The position numbers and the translations under genes were made by a program. The notes beneath the pieces are model-generated. The model saw only the letters and a program-made list of their open reading frames with translations, had not been told where the DNA came from and did no database searches. DNA of 64,000 nt. It comes from Halicephalobus mephisto. Lineage: Eukaryota; Nematoda; Chromadorea; Rhabditida; Panagrolaimidae. The stretch is taken from the NCBI GenBank assembly GCA_009193035.1, contig SWDT01000062.1, positions 124,001 to 188,000 on the forward strand, in the 5' to 3' direction. How positions within the stretch are numbered: position 1 is the stretch's first letter; the number at the start of each line of letters is the position of its first letter. Below, in pieces: positions 43,301 to 56,521 of the stretch.

Positions 43301-46300
43301 ATTTTCCAAATTTTCACAAATAGCATCATTCAAACATCTTGGAGACTTATGACTACATGAATCCATGTCATTTTCACAAAAATCTCCAGAAAATCCATCC
43401 GGACACATGCATTTTCCTTTTCTACAAGATCCTCCATTTCGACACTTCCCATGACAATCTCTTAAATCATTTTCACAATTCTTTCCAGCAAATCCTTTTT
43501 GACAGAAACATTCATATTTTCCTTGAACATCTAACGCCAAACATGTTCCATTATTGAAACAAGGAGAAGTTTGACATGGATTATCAATCAAAACTTCACA
43601 ACGGTCGCCCGTATGAGTAGCTGGACATTTACAAGTATAGGAATTCACTTCATCAACACATATTCCAGCTCCACAAGGATTATCCTTGCAATCATCAATA
43701 TTAGTTTCACAATTCAAGCCAGTAAATCCCAGTTGACATCTGCATTGATATCCAAAATCCTTCGAAACACAATCACCATTAATACACGGATTATATTCAC
43801 AAGAATTCGTGTGCTTCTCACAATACAATCCAGAGAATCCCTTCTTACACTCACATGTGAACGAACTAAAATATTTCCACATATAAAAACATTAAAAACC
43901 CAAAAATTACCTATAATCATGAGTAGGAATACAACCAGCTCCATTTCTACAATGATTAATATAGCACGGATCTTGTTTATATTCTCCACAACTAGGTCCA
44001 GCAAATCTCGGATGACATACACAGCTTTCTTCTCCATATATATCCTTTTGACAAATTCCATCATGTAAACATACTGTTTTTGTACAATTAGGTGAATACT
44101 TCTGCGGAATTTCACAATTCCTTCCTTCCCATCCTTGCATGCATACACATTCATAATCAGCTATCTTATCCAAACAAGTTGCAGCATTTTGACAAGGATT
44201 AGGACTGCATTCATCCGTTTGCTTATCGCAATTCTGCCCTTCATAACCAGCATCACATTCGCAAAAATACGAACCTTCTGTATTGACACATTTCCCTTTA
44301 TAGCATCTACTTGGATGTCTTTCTTCACATTCATTAATATCCTCATCACAAAACTCCCCACTAAATCCCTTATCACAAAGACAAGAGAAATTTCCAGTAG
44401 AACTATCACTGAAGCATTTGCCGTTTTTACATTTGTTATTCTTCTCATGACATGGATTCTCAAATTGGCAATATATTCCTATTCTATCAGGAGCACATTC
44501 ACATTCATATCTCCTAATCTTGTCAATACATGTACTTCCTTCAAAACAATGATTATTTTCACAATCATCTTCATCCGTTTCACAATGTTCTCCAGTAAAT
44601 CCAACAACACAGCTACATTTAAACGATCCATAGGTATCCAAGCATGATCCTCCATTTTGACATAAACTAGATCCATATAATTCACATTCATTAATATTCA
44701 GTAGACAATCAGGTCCAGTAAATCCAGGAGGACAAAGACACGAATACTTATCTAGTTCATTTACACACACTCCTCCATTATTGCATCGAGAAATACTCAT
44801 GCCTTGTTTTTCATCAAAATAAGGCGCACAATAGTTGATTCTTTCTTGACATAGATCTCCAGTAAAACCTTTAGGACATTCACAAGTAAAAGTCCTTTTC
44901 GTAACAGGATTAAACCTATTAATACATGTTCCTCCATTGAGACACGGTTCCCTCGAACATCCTCCTGGATGATTTTTCTCACATTTCTCACCAACAAATC
45001 CAAGTAAGCATTCACAAAAATATCCTCCTGGAAGATTTCTGCATTTTCCATTATTCATACATGGATTCTCTTGACATTCATCAACGTCAACATCACATCT
45101 AGCTCCTGTCCATCCTTCGTTACAATGACACATATGATTTCCAACATCTTTCACATTATCAATCATATTCGAGCAAATTCCATGTCCAGAACACGATGTA
45201 TCATCACAATAAGTTATTTCACTACATGTTTCTCCTGCAAATCCATAGAAACAATCACAAACAGCTTCATTATTACTCAGCAATCTGCACGATCCATTTT
45301 CACATGTCTTATTTGTACATGCTGTAGGAATTTTATTTTCACAAAGACTTCCAGAAAATCCTAAAAATAAACATTTTTCATTCTACAGTATAAATTTTAT
45401 CTTTTTACAAGGATCAAAAAGACCCCGAAAGATAGTCAAAATCATGTTTTTCTATTTTTTATGGTCCCCCCGTGAACATTAGTCAATGGCAAAAAGGAGC
45501 CAAAACAATTCTTTCATTTTGGGAAAGGAAGCTAATGCAAAAAAACAGTGATGGGTATATTGAACAATTTTTTCTTCAACTGACTCATCAATGAGCAATC
45601 TTTTCAGTATCAAAAAAATAATGAATCCAAAATCAATAAATTTATAAATACCAAAACTCACCAGGAAGACAATGACATTTCCATCCATGTTGTATCGATT
45701 CACAATATCCTCCATTTCTACAAGGATGATCTCTAAGACATTTCTTATATTGACATTTAGGTCCATCAAATCCATCAGCACAACTAAAAAATTCCTCATT
45801 AATCTTCAAAATTCTCATGATTCAAGTTTTTATTAATCTCTCCAATATTTGCGGTTCCCTCAATCGAATGAAGACAACGACATGGCTATCAAATTGCCAA
45901 TCAAGAAACATATTTTTTTCGATTCCAATTGCCCAATCATTTTTGAAGGCCAAAGTTTGCCTTTCCCATGGAAAATCTTTTTCGTTTTTTTTCGGTAAAA
46001 ATATCAAATAACCCACATACTTTCAATTTTACCGAAATTACTTTCCAAAAAATTGATGAAATAAAGTACTCAAAATCCTGCCGAAAATTTTTTAAATTAT
46101 TAAACCGACAAAAAACCCGAAAAATTTTCACGGAACATTGACCATCTACCAACAGGATTCCATTCAAAGTAGATCCGCTCAAAAAGTGCCAAATTTAGGG
46201 TTTTTTTCTTCAATTTTTGTCCTTGAAAAAAAACCAATTTGTTCAATTTTGTCTAAGCTATTTTTGCCTCTTTTTTCTAAAGTTTTCCAGATCTGTCACA

Positions 46301-47913
46301 GAAGACATTATTCATGAATCCGCGCCAAACTGTCAATCGGAAGAATCCAACTGTTTCAATTCAACCTTTTCCCACAGAAAAATGAGTTTCCGAGGATGCC
46401 GAAAAAGTTGTCACAGAAGAGCGGGAAAGATTTGTGTGAGAAAAAACGAGATCAAAGTTGGATTTAATGAAACTTGACATTCGATTATAGGACAATGTCA
46501 GATTAGGAGAAAGGATCTAAAGGAAATTGTACAAAGGAGGTAATGGGATTAGCAACTAGGTATTGAGAAAGTTCTTTGATTTCGTAATTCCGCCATTTCA
46601 TTAATACAAGAAAAACAGTTTTTAGTGGGTATTTTGGCGTTGCTTTTTGGATATCTATCAACAATTCCATATATAATTATCAACTCCGAAGACAGAGAAA
46701 AGATTTTGTGCCCTCTGACTCTAATATAGAAGTTTCTGAATCCACCGAAGAATATGGTCTTAAAAAATTGATCACAAAATCGTACAAGATTACAACTATT
46801 ATCAAAACGGAAATTACCACAAATTACCTTAGCCTTTAAAATTTTCCGACTTCATTTTAAAAATTTAACTATCGAACCCATTTTTGAATTTTCCGAAATA
46901 CCGATCTTTAATCCCGCCAAAATTTCATGCCTGTTATGACTTAAACTTTAAAATTGATATTTCCCAACTTCCTATCCGTGGTTCATTTCCCAAGGGGCCA
47001 CCTGCTGATTTTCCCGAAGTAACTCATCTCTTGAATAGTTCCTGATTCAAATTCAAAACAAGCAGTTCATCGATCGACCTTTGTCCTAGATGCGCGTAAA
47101 ATCATTCAGAAAATGACATATGAACTGACCTTTCCCTCCGAGGAACCGCAAAATTGGCCTAGTCTCTAAGGCACAATTGACAGATACGGTTATTTCCCGT
47201 AAAAGGAAAACATGTGCAAGAAATTCAAATCTTGTTCGAATGTTTTGTCTTATTGTTAAATACAAAAAACAAACCTGCAGATCTTTCTTCCAAGACCGAT
47301 TTGCTCATCGTATATGCACATTCCTTCATTTTGGCAATCTGAATCCCTCTGGCAAATATCCGGAGGCCCTACTGAAATGAAAAAATCAGTTTCTTTTTCA
47401 AAAGAAAAAGCGACAATTTGATTAATTGCAAAAAACGTTCGAAAAAATCCAGTTCATGAGAAGTTATTTTTTATAAACGATGTTTCGAATTTCTTTGACA
47501 GTTTTTTTTGTTCAATTAACGGAAACAACGGGCGATAATCAGTTCAATTAATTTTCACAAAAGTTCATATATGGACTTTCAAAAAACTCATACATAGCTT
47601 TTCAGAAAATCCATACACTGATCTTCAGAAAAGTACATATATGGGCTTTCGAAAAAATTTATATGCATCTTCAGAAAAGTTCATATATGGACTTTCGAAA
47701 AAATCCATACATGAATGCTAATAAAAATTCCTAAAATACTAGATAACGATTGAAAGATGCTTTTTCGACAGTATTCAAAGTAAGATTGACGTAACCGAAT
47801 ACTGATAAGAATTGTTATGAAAGAAACGAACCTGAATAGCCATTAGCAACAACGCAAATCAATACGGTCAAAATAAAGATTTTTTTCTTGATTGAAATCA
47901 GTACCCAATCCAT
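40334..47913 (-). CDS. Notch receptor (LIN-12/GLP-1 family), 1,706 aa
   Basis: Seven exons on the minus strand: 47832-47913, 47275-47371, 45662-45783, 43911-45360, 42413-43865, 41352-42368, 40334-41233. All junctions are in phase and total 1,707 codons. Order: signal peptide (1-26), about 19 EGF repeats (about 33-787), three LNR repeats (about 807-918), NOD/NODP region with RDSLVLVLETDEDSF, transmembrane helix (about 1097-1117) followed by KKKK, ankyrin repeats (about 1220-1462), a basic RKRR (1510-1513) and a Gln/Ser-rich tail. Family biology: DSL ligands trigger shedding and gamma-secretase cleavage, then the intracellular part joins the CSL protein LAG-1 in the nucleus. The EGF number exceeds C. 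elegans LIN-12 (13) and GLP-1 (10), so one-to-one orthology to either is not assumed. Intron 2 (45784-47274) is long and may hold regulatory sequence. Confidence 0.93.
45784..47274. other. Second intron of the Notch gene (1.49 kb)
   Basis: Bounded by GTTTGT and TTTTTTAG consensus. It lies inside EGF repeat 1, and the flanking exons give a complete six-Cys EGF, so no exon is missing. It is less AT-rich than most non-coding sequence here. No further structure is clear. Confidence 0.6.
47540..47730. repeat. Tandem ~33-36-bp repeat in Notch intron 1
   Basis: Five to six imperfect units of the type agttcatatatggactttcg + aaaaaa and agtacatatatgggctttcg. Confidence 0.7.
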
Positions 47914-48106
47914 CTTGTAAAAATAACAAAAAACAAAGTTCTTCGGGTATATGAATAACGGCAAATTGTGAATCAACAGAAAATTCCGAACATTAGTCGG
48001 GTTTTTAGCACGTCGATTTGAGTTTGGCAATCCCTAAAAACGAAATTTATGAAAACGAAAGAAACGCGATCGAAAAAAAGAAAATCTGTCGATAAAATTT
48101 CTTTTC

Positions 48107-48878
48107 ATGGCTGGGCAAAGTAAGCAACTTATCGATAAACAAAAAATTGAGATAAAAATGATAAAAGATTTTTCCCGAAATTCCAATCTCGAACAAACTT
48201 GGCTAGATCAAAGTTCCGTAAAAATAACAAATCCGTCTACTAGAAGATTTAAAAAAAATTCAAATCAAAATCAACAACTATTAAGACAACAAAAACCACA
48301 TAAAAATGCAAAATTTAGGTAAAAAAGAAAAAATAAAAACTTTGGGAATTTCGTGTTGAGAAAATTCCATAAAAATGGCATTCTTGGTCCTTCCAGTCAG
48401 TATGACTGATTGCTGACCCGGCAATCCTTTAGAAGAACAACTTGACCAATTAGGATCAATTTGGCGCTCATCTCTCCCCGACCGCGACTTGCCCACTCTG
48501 GTCTTACGCGCTTCTTTTTTACTCGCCCTTTTCTTTTACCCGCTCTGGTATTACTCCCTCATTTTTTACTAATTGGCTTCTACACGGCCAAGGTGTACTC
48601 GCTCGCGCTGAATTTCTTAATCACTGACTTGTACACGGCCAGATTTTACTCGAACCGGCCTCGTTGGTTTCGGTTCTTCCACTCGCCCCTTTTTCGACTC
48701 GCTCCGGTCGCTTTCCCACGCCGACTTCCTTATCTGCAAAAACACAGAATTAACGAATTTTAGAGCCCTAATCAGTCTTGCATCGAGATATATTTACAAT
48801 CCGCGAAGGGATATCACTTTTTACGACTGGGAATCTTTTGAAATTGATAAATCAAGATCAGAACAAAAAACACCTTAA
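48107..48878 (+). CDS. Doubtful two-exon hypothetical protein, divergent from Notch
   Basis: Exon 48107-48318 ends before a GTAAAA donor. A TTTTAG acceptor at 48763 joins a second exon to a stop at 48876-48878, giving 108 aa in phase. The product is polar and basic (DKQKIEIKMIKDFSR, LLRQQKPHKNAKFR, then YIYNPRRDITFYDWESFEI). It matches no family I know. Two other frames of the second exon are also open for a while, so the exon structure is uncertain. The start is 193 bp from the Notch ATG. The 444-bp intron holds a less AT-rich stretch with two copies of tacacggcca. Confidence 0.3.
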
Positions 48879-50169
48879 AAGTCAGTCTCAAAGTTGTCTC
48901 GACACTATTTCCAAACATGTCGTCAGAATAAAAGAAGCAAGTAAATTTAGGTACGAATTTACGGAGCATTTAGACAAAAAGGACGAATTGCCAGATTTTC
49001 CACTTTTTCCTTTTTTGTAAAGTTCGCTCTTTACGCGGGAATTTCAAAAAAATTAAAATTAAATATTTAAAAAAAATTAAAAATTAAATATTAAATATTT
49101 AAAAAAAATTAAAAATCAAATATTTCAAAAAAATTAAAATTAAATATTTCAAAAAAATTTAAATTAAATATTTCAAAAAAATTAAAAATCAAATATTTCA
49201 AAAAAATTTAAAATATTTAAAAAAAACCAAAATTTTATGAGATCGTTTCAATGCGAATTTTCCAGAACTTAAAATTCTAGAATTTAGATAAAAAATTAAT
49301 TTAGTAACAGTTGCCAGATTTACTGTTTTTTCGATTTTATAAATTTTTTAAGCAAGAGTTTTAAAATTTGAAAACTCACATTATTACAAAAATCGAAAAT
49401 AAACTTTTTTACAAAATTGTCTCAACGCAAATTTTTGAAAATTTTAAAATTAAAAAAAATTTATTTAATAACTGCCAGATTTATTTTTTTTTTCGATTTT
49501 ATAAATTTTTTTATGTAAAAATTTAAAAAAATTACAAATCTTTTTTTTTTAAATTAGAAATTTTAAAAACGTCGAGATTCCGGTTTGGGTACTTCCATGG
49601 ACGGATCGGATAACTAAAGACGAAATTCCATGGACGGATCAGATGACTAAAGACGAAAAACAAAGTGATCCAGAGAAGCACCGTTGCGCAATTTGCACTC
49701 GTCTCTGGCCAGAAATATGCAAAAATCGGAACTAGGAGAGAACTGCCGATTGACGGGAGAGAGGAACTGGAGGCGTGGCGAACACCCGCGAATCGGCTCC
49801 CGGGGCATCTGTCTGATTTTTATTTTTTTTTTTGATTGGAAAATTATCGAAAACAATTCAAAACGTGGATTATCACCTTCGAAACACCATGAAAAAGGTT
49901 AGAAGTAATTTCCGGCTCAAATTTGAATCTGAAATAATGGGTGGAAAAATGTCAAAGGTGTCAATCGAGCCCCCGGAGGCGGAAAGTCTGACATGACAGT
50001 TTTGAAGAGATAATAACTCTGGAGAGTCATTGAGAACAAGAAAGTCAAACACAAATTAATTTTAAACATTATTTGTGAAATTAAAATTTAACATTTTTTA
50101 AATTTCCTTGATACGAATTTTAAAAATTCCTAGAATCTACTGTATCCTGAAGATCCTAATTCAAAAAAA

Positions 50170-50430
50170 TTTGGCAAAGTGAAATTTGGATTCTTGGCAA
50201 AATGTGAATAAACATTAATTTTGAATCCTTGGCGAAATGTGAACGAATGTCAAAAATTAATCCTTGGCGAAATATGGACGAATGCCAAATTTGGATTCTT
50301 GGCAAAATGTGAATAAACGCTAAATTTAAATGCTTGGCAAAATATGGACGAATGCCAAATTTAAATCCTTGGCGAAATGTGAACGAATGCCAAAAATTAA
50401 TCCTTGGTGAAATATGGACAAATTCAAATT
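50170..50430. repeat. GGCGAAATGTGAA minisatellite, locus 4
   Basis: About eight units of the type ttggcgaaatgtgaacgaat + gccaaatttaaatcc. Confidence 0.75.
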
Positions 50431-51589
50431 TTATTTTTATATAAAAATAGATATAAAAATTATTTTTCTATAAAATCGCTTGAATATGAATTTTTGGGAC
50501 ATTTTAGAATCTCACAATTTTCAACTTTTGATAATTCTGTTTTTATTACATTTTAGAAATTTCCAGAATCTTCAATCGAATTTTAGAAACTTTCAAGAAA
50601 TTTTATTTTTTAGAATCTTAGAAATTGAATATCAGAAAAAAATTTTGAATTTTAAAAATAAATTTGAAAATTTGCATAACTTCGAAGATTATAATTATAT
50701 AAATGAATTTATAAAATTTTGAATTTTTAAAATAAATCCAAAAATTTGCATATTTTCGAAGATTTTAATTATAAAAATCTATGATATTTTGAATTTTAAA
50801 TATAAACTCGAAAATTATAATTATGAAAATTTATAAAATTTTGAATTTTAAAAATAAATCCAAAATTTGCATAATTTCGAAAATTATAATTATATAAATC
50901 TATGATATTTTGAATTTTAAAAATAAATTCAAAATTTGCATAATTTCGAAGATTGAATATGAACTAATCGAAGAAATCTGAAAACTTCGAGATTGGAGAT
51001 CGGCTTTCAAAATCCCAAATCCGGATGAAGTCCCGACCTTGTTTGTTTGCCAACACGCAAGACCGATCTCGAGAAAATAAGTGTGAGAAACCGTTATTCG
51101 TTACCGTACTCTAATTAATTCAGATGGAAAATTGCGTCATCAAATTAAGTTTGCAAAAATCGAAAATTGCGGGAGACTTGGGAAAATATTTTTTTTTATT
51201 AATTTTAAAAATTTAAAAAAACAGAAGCAAATTCAGATTCCCAGACCCGGAAATCGGTCCTTCGGAGAAAAACTAACAACTTCGAAAGTGTCGATTTTTT
51301 TCGAAAAAAACAAGACTGACCTTGTCCAACTGATTGACTTTTACGGATATCTCGAGAACCTAATCGAGGGGAAATAACCACCGTAATGGGAAACTTGCGT
51401 AAGAAAGCAATATTAACCAAATAACCACATTATGATAAAAATCAAAAAATATTTCCACAAATTGGTCCCGAAACGAATTTATTTTTTTTAGATTTTGAAA
51501 ATTTTTGAAAAAAACAAATTTCTGGCGAAAAGTGGAAATTGCCAATTTCGATTTTTATAATATTATGAAATAAAAAAGTTACTTTTTTA

Positions 51590-52050
51590 TGAAATTTTTC
51601 CACCACGAATGATTTTCAAGTTATTTTTCAATCACGGACTTGGATAGTGACTGAAATTATGATGAAAAAATAAATTAAAAGTTATTCGTGACGGGACCAG
51701 AAGTTTTTATTTTTTTTTAATTTTAAAAAACGGTCCTATCACGAATGATTTTTAAGTTATTTTTGAATTACAGACTTGGATAGTGACTAAACTTACTATA
51801 GAAAAATAAGCATTATTCGTGGCGGGACCAGAAGTTTTTTTTTTCAATTTTAAAAAAAGGTCCTACCACGAATGATTTTTAAGTTATTTTTGAATTACAG
51901 ACTTGGATAGTGACTGAAATTATGATGAAGAAATAAATTAAATATCATTCGTGGCGGGACCAGAAGTTTTTATTTTTTTTAATTTTAAAAAATGGTCCTA
52001 CCACGAATGATTTTTAAGTTATTTTTGAATTACAGACTTGGATAATGATT
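51590..52050. repeat. Array of foldback units with GGTCCTACCACGAATGA arms
   Basis: About three and a half units of ~120 bp. Left arm ggtcctaccacgaatgattt, spacer ttacagacttggatagtgac, right arm atcattcgtggcgggacc. Arms match as inverted repeats with one or two changes. The arm core is shared with the array at 4.34-6.08 kb although the loops differ. Confidence 0.75.
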
Positions 52051-52569
52051 CTTTGAAGAACAGTTGTCTATCAAGTTGGGCAATTGGTCAAAATTGAAAT
52101 ATTCCGATGGGCGCCAGTCCTCTTTGAAAGGAACAATGGTGGGAAAACGCGATTGCAGGTGGATTCAGAAGACACATGGCCTCAAATTCGATTCTACCGT
52201 TACATAACAATTTTTACACTTTTTATTCATCATAAATATTTCCAGAATATTAGTCAAAAAAAAATCGATAAATATTTTAAAGAAAAAAATTGATAACAAT
52301 CAAAGTCGAAAAAAATCGTTTTTTTGGATGTGAATCATTTGGCTTTTGTTATGAGGACGGCCGTGATGACAATAGAGTCACTTTCAAGTCGAACATTTCC
52401 TTTAATTTTTCCAAGTTGTAAAATTATATTATTTTAAAAATTAAAAATTAATATTTTTCTAAGTTGTAAAATTATATTATTTTAAAAATTAAAAATTAAT
52501 ATTTTTACAAAGTAATTTCAACACCAATTTTTTATTTTAAATTGACTATTCTGGAAAATTCTAATTCAA

Positions 52570-52955
52570 AAAAATTTTGGCAAAGTGGAATTATTATTAA
52601 TTTTGAATTTTTGGTGAAACGTGAATAAATGCCAAAAATTAATCTTTGGAAAAATCTGAACGAATGCCAATTTTGAATCTTTGGCAAAATGTGAATAAAT
52701 GCCAAAAATTAATCTTTGGAAAAATCTGAACAAATGCCAATTTTGAATCTTTGGCGAAACGTGAATAAACATTAATTTTGAATTCTTGGCGAAACGTGAA
52801 CGAATGCCAATTCTGAATCTTTGGCAAAGTAAAATCATTGCCAATTTTGAATCTTTGGCAAAACGTGAATTATTGCCAATTTTGAATCTTTGGCGAAACG
52901 TGAATAAACATTAATTTTGAATTTTTGACGAAACGTGAACGAATGCCAATTTTGG
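52570..52955. repeat. GGCGAAATGTGAA minisatellite, locus 5
   Basis: About eleven units such as ttggcgaaacgtgaataaac, each followed by attaattttgaat or atgccaattttgaatc. Confidence 0.75.
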
Positions 52956-53744
52956 TTTTTACAGTATTTCGAAACTAAAAAAGTTCATTTTTCCTTCGAA
53001 ATAGTTTCGACGGGAATTTTCAGAATTTCTATCAAGATCTAGAATATTCAAAAAATTCTAAAAAATTAAAAAATTTCGAATAAAATTCCAAAATTTAAAT
53101 TATTTTTAATATTTTCTAATTTACTTTTTTAAATCAACAAGATCAAAAAAAACCTAAAAAATCCAAAAAACACAATTGCGCAAATCCTCAATTGTCGGCA
53201 ACAGGATATCAAGGCCATAATTTTTACAGCTTGTCGTGGGAAAACCTGTCCTTCTGCTTGAATATCCCGGCAAGTGGCTTTCTCGAGTATAATCCAATAA
53301 ATCCGCAACAATCTTTTTTATCTTACCGCTTTGCCCAAGGGGTTACAGTATACCAAAAAAACCTCCAAAAATCCCATATTAAAAATCTTCAAAAATTTTG
53401 AAAATTAAAAAAAATCAAAAATCTTCAAAAATTTCATAATTAAAAAAATTTTAAAATCTTCGAAAATTTTGAAAATTAAAAAAATCAAAAATTCCAAAAA
53501 CTCTATAATTTTAAATTCCATAATTTTAAAAATTTTAAAATCTTCAAAAATTCCATCATTTAAAAAAATCAAATATCTTAATTCAGCCATTTTTTCTTTT
53601 AAAATTTACGACTTTTTTAATCGACCTAAAATATCCCCAAAATTCAGTAACCGGTTATCGTGGGAGACCTCCAAAAATGATTATTTTATTTTTCCACTTG
53701 ACAAACTCAACAAATCTCACATTTTCAAAATCCTAAAAACTTTA

Positions 53745-56521
53745 TCAAACCATTTCTTCTGCAATTTTAAGCAAATTCCTCAATCTATCATTCTCCAAAT
53801 TATTAAATTCATTTCCATAATTACTTTTTGCCCATTTCAGAATACTTACAACTCTAGCAGGATGTTCTGCAACTTTTTGACCTTCTGGTTTCAATAAATT
53901 CAATTTTCTTTCAGCACTAAGAATATCCGTTGCTAATTGCAAAGTATTAAAAGCCACATTTTCATCCGATTGCCAATTCTAAAAAAACCATTCAATTAAC
54001 TTTAAAAATAAAAAAACTCACAGTTGAAGTCATCGATTTTTGAATAGCTTTACTTGCAATATTTATATATCCTAGCCAGATGTTTTGATCATCACAATTA
54101 TCGGCAGGTTTTTTTAAAAGAGCATAAAAACAAAGAGTGTCAGCATCTAAAATAATTTTCGAACTCAATTGTCCCATCATTAAAATTGCTTCTTTTTGTA
54201 AAACTTCAAATTTAGTTTCATCTCTAATTTGAATAATAGACAACAATAATTTTTGAACTATCGGACAAATATCCAATTTTTTAGCACATTTCATATATTC
54301 TTGAACAGCATAAATTGCTTGACCATAATCGCCAATATTAATCGACATAATAACGTAATTTTTCCACATTTCCGGATGATTACGATTAAACTTCAATGCT
54401 TCCTAAAACGTCTTCAATTAACTCTATATTGCACAAATTGTTTAAAAAAATTAAAATTATCAATTTCTAACTAATTCAAGTTAAAAAATCAAGAAATTCA
54501 AATCAATTCAATTCAAAAATTAAAAAAAACAACTTTAACACTCACCTTCATCGTTCTGTGTGCTTGTTCCGGTTTATTCAAATGAACAAATGATGCTGAC
54601 AAATTATTCCATGGTTCAAAATCATTAGGTTCAACATTGACATATTTTCTATAAGCAACTGCTGCATCTGAATATTTCTCCAATTTATAGGCAACATGAC
54701 CTAGAGCAAATAAAGTACTTATTTGAAAAGGTTTAATTTCAACAGCTCTTTTTAAATGTTCATAAGCTTCTTCCAATTTTTCTCTATGCATCATAATTAA
54801 TCCAAGATTAGTTCTTGCTTGAGCAGAATTATCATTACTAATTTTGATGGCTTTTTCATACCAAATTGGATCTTTCGTAATAACTCCCATCAAACACAAT
54901 CGGAATGACGTTTCTTTAATTTCCAACAAATTTCTGACCATTGTTTCAGCTTTGTCTGCTTGACCAATAGAAATGTAGCATTCAACAAGAGAATCATAAT
55001 CATAAATATCATTGTAAATCCTCAAAGCTTCTGAATATCCACCAAGCCGAAGAAGAATAGAAGCATAAGACCGACAATAAAACCAAAATGGTTTTGCGTT
55101 CGAAGCCAGAAGCCATGGCAATCTAGCTCGATATTGCTCAACGTTCAAAGTCTAAAAATTACGAAATAATTCACTAATAACATTAAACTTACCACATTGT
55201 TTCCATTAGCAGTATGAATCCCGAATAAATCGTTCTTTAGCACTTCTCCTTGCATACAAGCCCGTTCAATTTTCCTTTTTCTTTCACATTCAACCATACA
55301 TCTAGCAAGAAGAGCGCGAAGTTGAACGCCGTAGACCATTCTGTACTTCAGAATTTCATGAACAAAAGCTTCAGCTTTCTCGAATAGGATTTCATCTGGA
55401 GCTTCATTCTTTTGCATGATAATCAAAGAAGTGATCATACACGCCAGATGAACAGGATACAACTCTGGTCTTCCTTCAGATTCGTCATTCGGATTCGTTT
55501 TCCTGATTTCTGTCATAACTGTATCGTCATCTAACTTCAAAGCTGTTGGAGTATCGTCAGCAATACTTCCTGGGGTAAAATCAGATCCTTGACAATTCAG
55601 TGAAGCTTTCGCAAATAATTGAGCTAGATCTTTTTGTTGAAAATATGTCCGTTTTCCAAGTTCTCCAGAAAAATCGAATTCGACTCCTGCTAATTTCTTT
55701 GCATGAGAGCATGACTCAATGGCTTTTGCAATATCAGAGTAGATCAAGAATCCATTAGCAAGAATCAAAGAAAATTCAACTTGTTCTTCCAACAATAAAT
55801 CGCCAAGAGAATCCATTCGTTCTAGCTGGAATTGAATTGATATAACGAAAATACATAAAAGCCTTACCAAATCATCTAATCTCTTCTTGATAACGGGGCA
55901 AGGATCAGAGAGGATATTCGCATAGACGTAGAGGAACTTTAACCTCAATAACGTCTCTCTCACGTCCCGTGGAACTGATTCCTCTTGGACAAATAACAGA
56001 ACATAGGCAAGAAAGAAGTACTGAATGTAGCTGGAAGTAGATAATAAGGCTTTTAAGATGCGAAATGGACCTACTAAGTCAAGGGATGGACGTCGGTAGC
56101 ACCGGAACGGAGTTGCACGAACACGGCCAGAGGATCAGAATCGAAATTTTCATCAATCATCTTGATGACGTTTTGGATAGAGTCGAAATCAGAAGCATTC
56201 AAGTTGAATTTCCTAGAAATAGTATGATTCTCGTCGAATCTGAAGTCTTCAATTTTCAGACATCCGGCGAAAACAGCGAGGGACACTCGTTCGAGACAAG
56301 CCTCGGCCAATGCTAGCTTCAAATCCAACGGAAGGAAATCCAATTCACTCATCAAAGATGGGAAGATCTGTGGTTTTGTCGAGTCATCAGACAGATCGAA
56401 TTTGGATTCATTCAAAAGTTTCTTAATCCTAAAAAATCAAAAATCATCTTTGAAAAAATAAAAAAACTCACTTTGGATGGATTAAAGGGCCGTTTAGGGA
56501 GAAACATCTCAAGTCCGGCAT
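53745..56521 (-). CDS. TTC27-like tetratricopeptide repeat protein, 806 aa
   Basis: Seven minus-strand exons: 56472-56521, 56075-56428, 55868-56030, 55193-55825, 54546-55151, 54022-54402, 53745-53978. All phases fit. The N-terminal half (1-400) is helical without clear repeats and contains DRPELYP-like EGRPELYPVHLACM. TPR helices run from about residue 415 to 650, for example GGYSEALRIYNDIYDYDSLV, then EKYSDAAVAYRKYVNVEPND and FEPWNNLSASFVHLNKPEQA. That last stretch, followed by HPEMWKNYVIMSINIGDYGQ, is the most conserved part of TTC27/Emw1. Length is close to human TTC27 (843). The cellular role in animals is poorly defined; yeast Emw1 is linked to cell-wall integrity. The ATG opens a MPDLRCFSLNGPL start with no earlier in-frame alternative seen. 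Confidence 0.85.

Larger units (their letters stand above)
49021..53740. other. Gene-free repeat-rich interval between Notch side and TTC27
   Basis: No supported gene. Simple AT repeats (aaatatttcaaaaaaattaa) fill 49.03-49.23 kb. A less AT-rich piece lies at 49.57-49.85 kb with a short duplication (ccatggacggatcagatgac). A GGCGAAATGTGAA minisatellite lies at 50.17-50.43 kb, an AT repeat at 50.6-50.95, a less AT-rich stretch at 50.98-51.4, the foldback array at 51.59-52.05, a second GGCGAAATGTGAA minisatellite at 52.57-52.95, and aaaatcttcaaaaattttga repeats at 53.38-53.58. Confidence 0.55.

Noticed and set aside
45479..45799. 106-codon minus-strand frame over Notch exon 3
   Set aside because: It is out of frame with the EGF-coding exon 45662-45783, which has proper splice sites and completes two six-Cys EGF repeats.
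53234..53242. CGTGGGAAA, a match to the CSL/LAG-1 site
   Set aside because: It lies in a gene-free interval 5 kb from the Notch gene and 3' of TTC27; one site without a clustered partner or nearby promoter is expected by chance.
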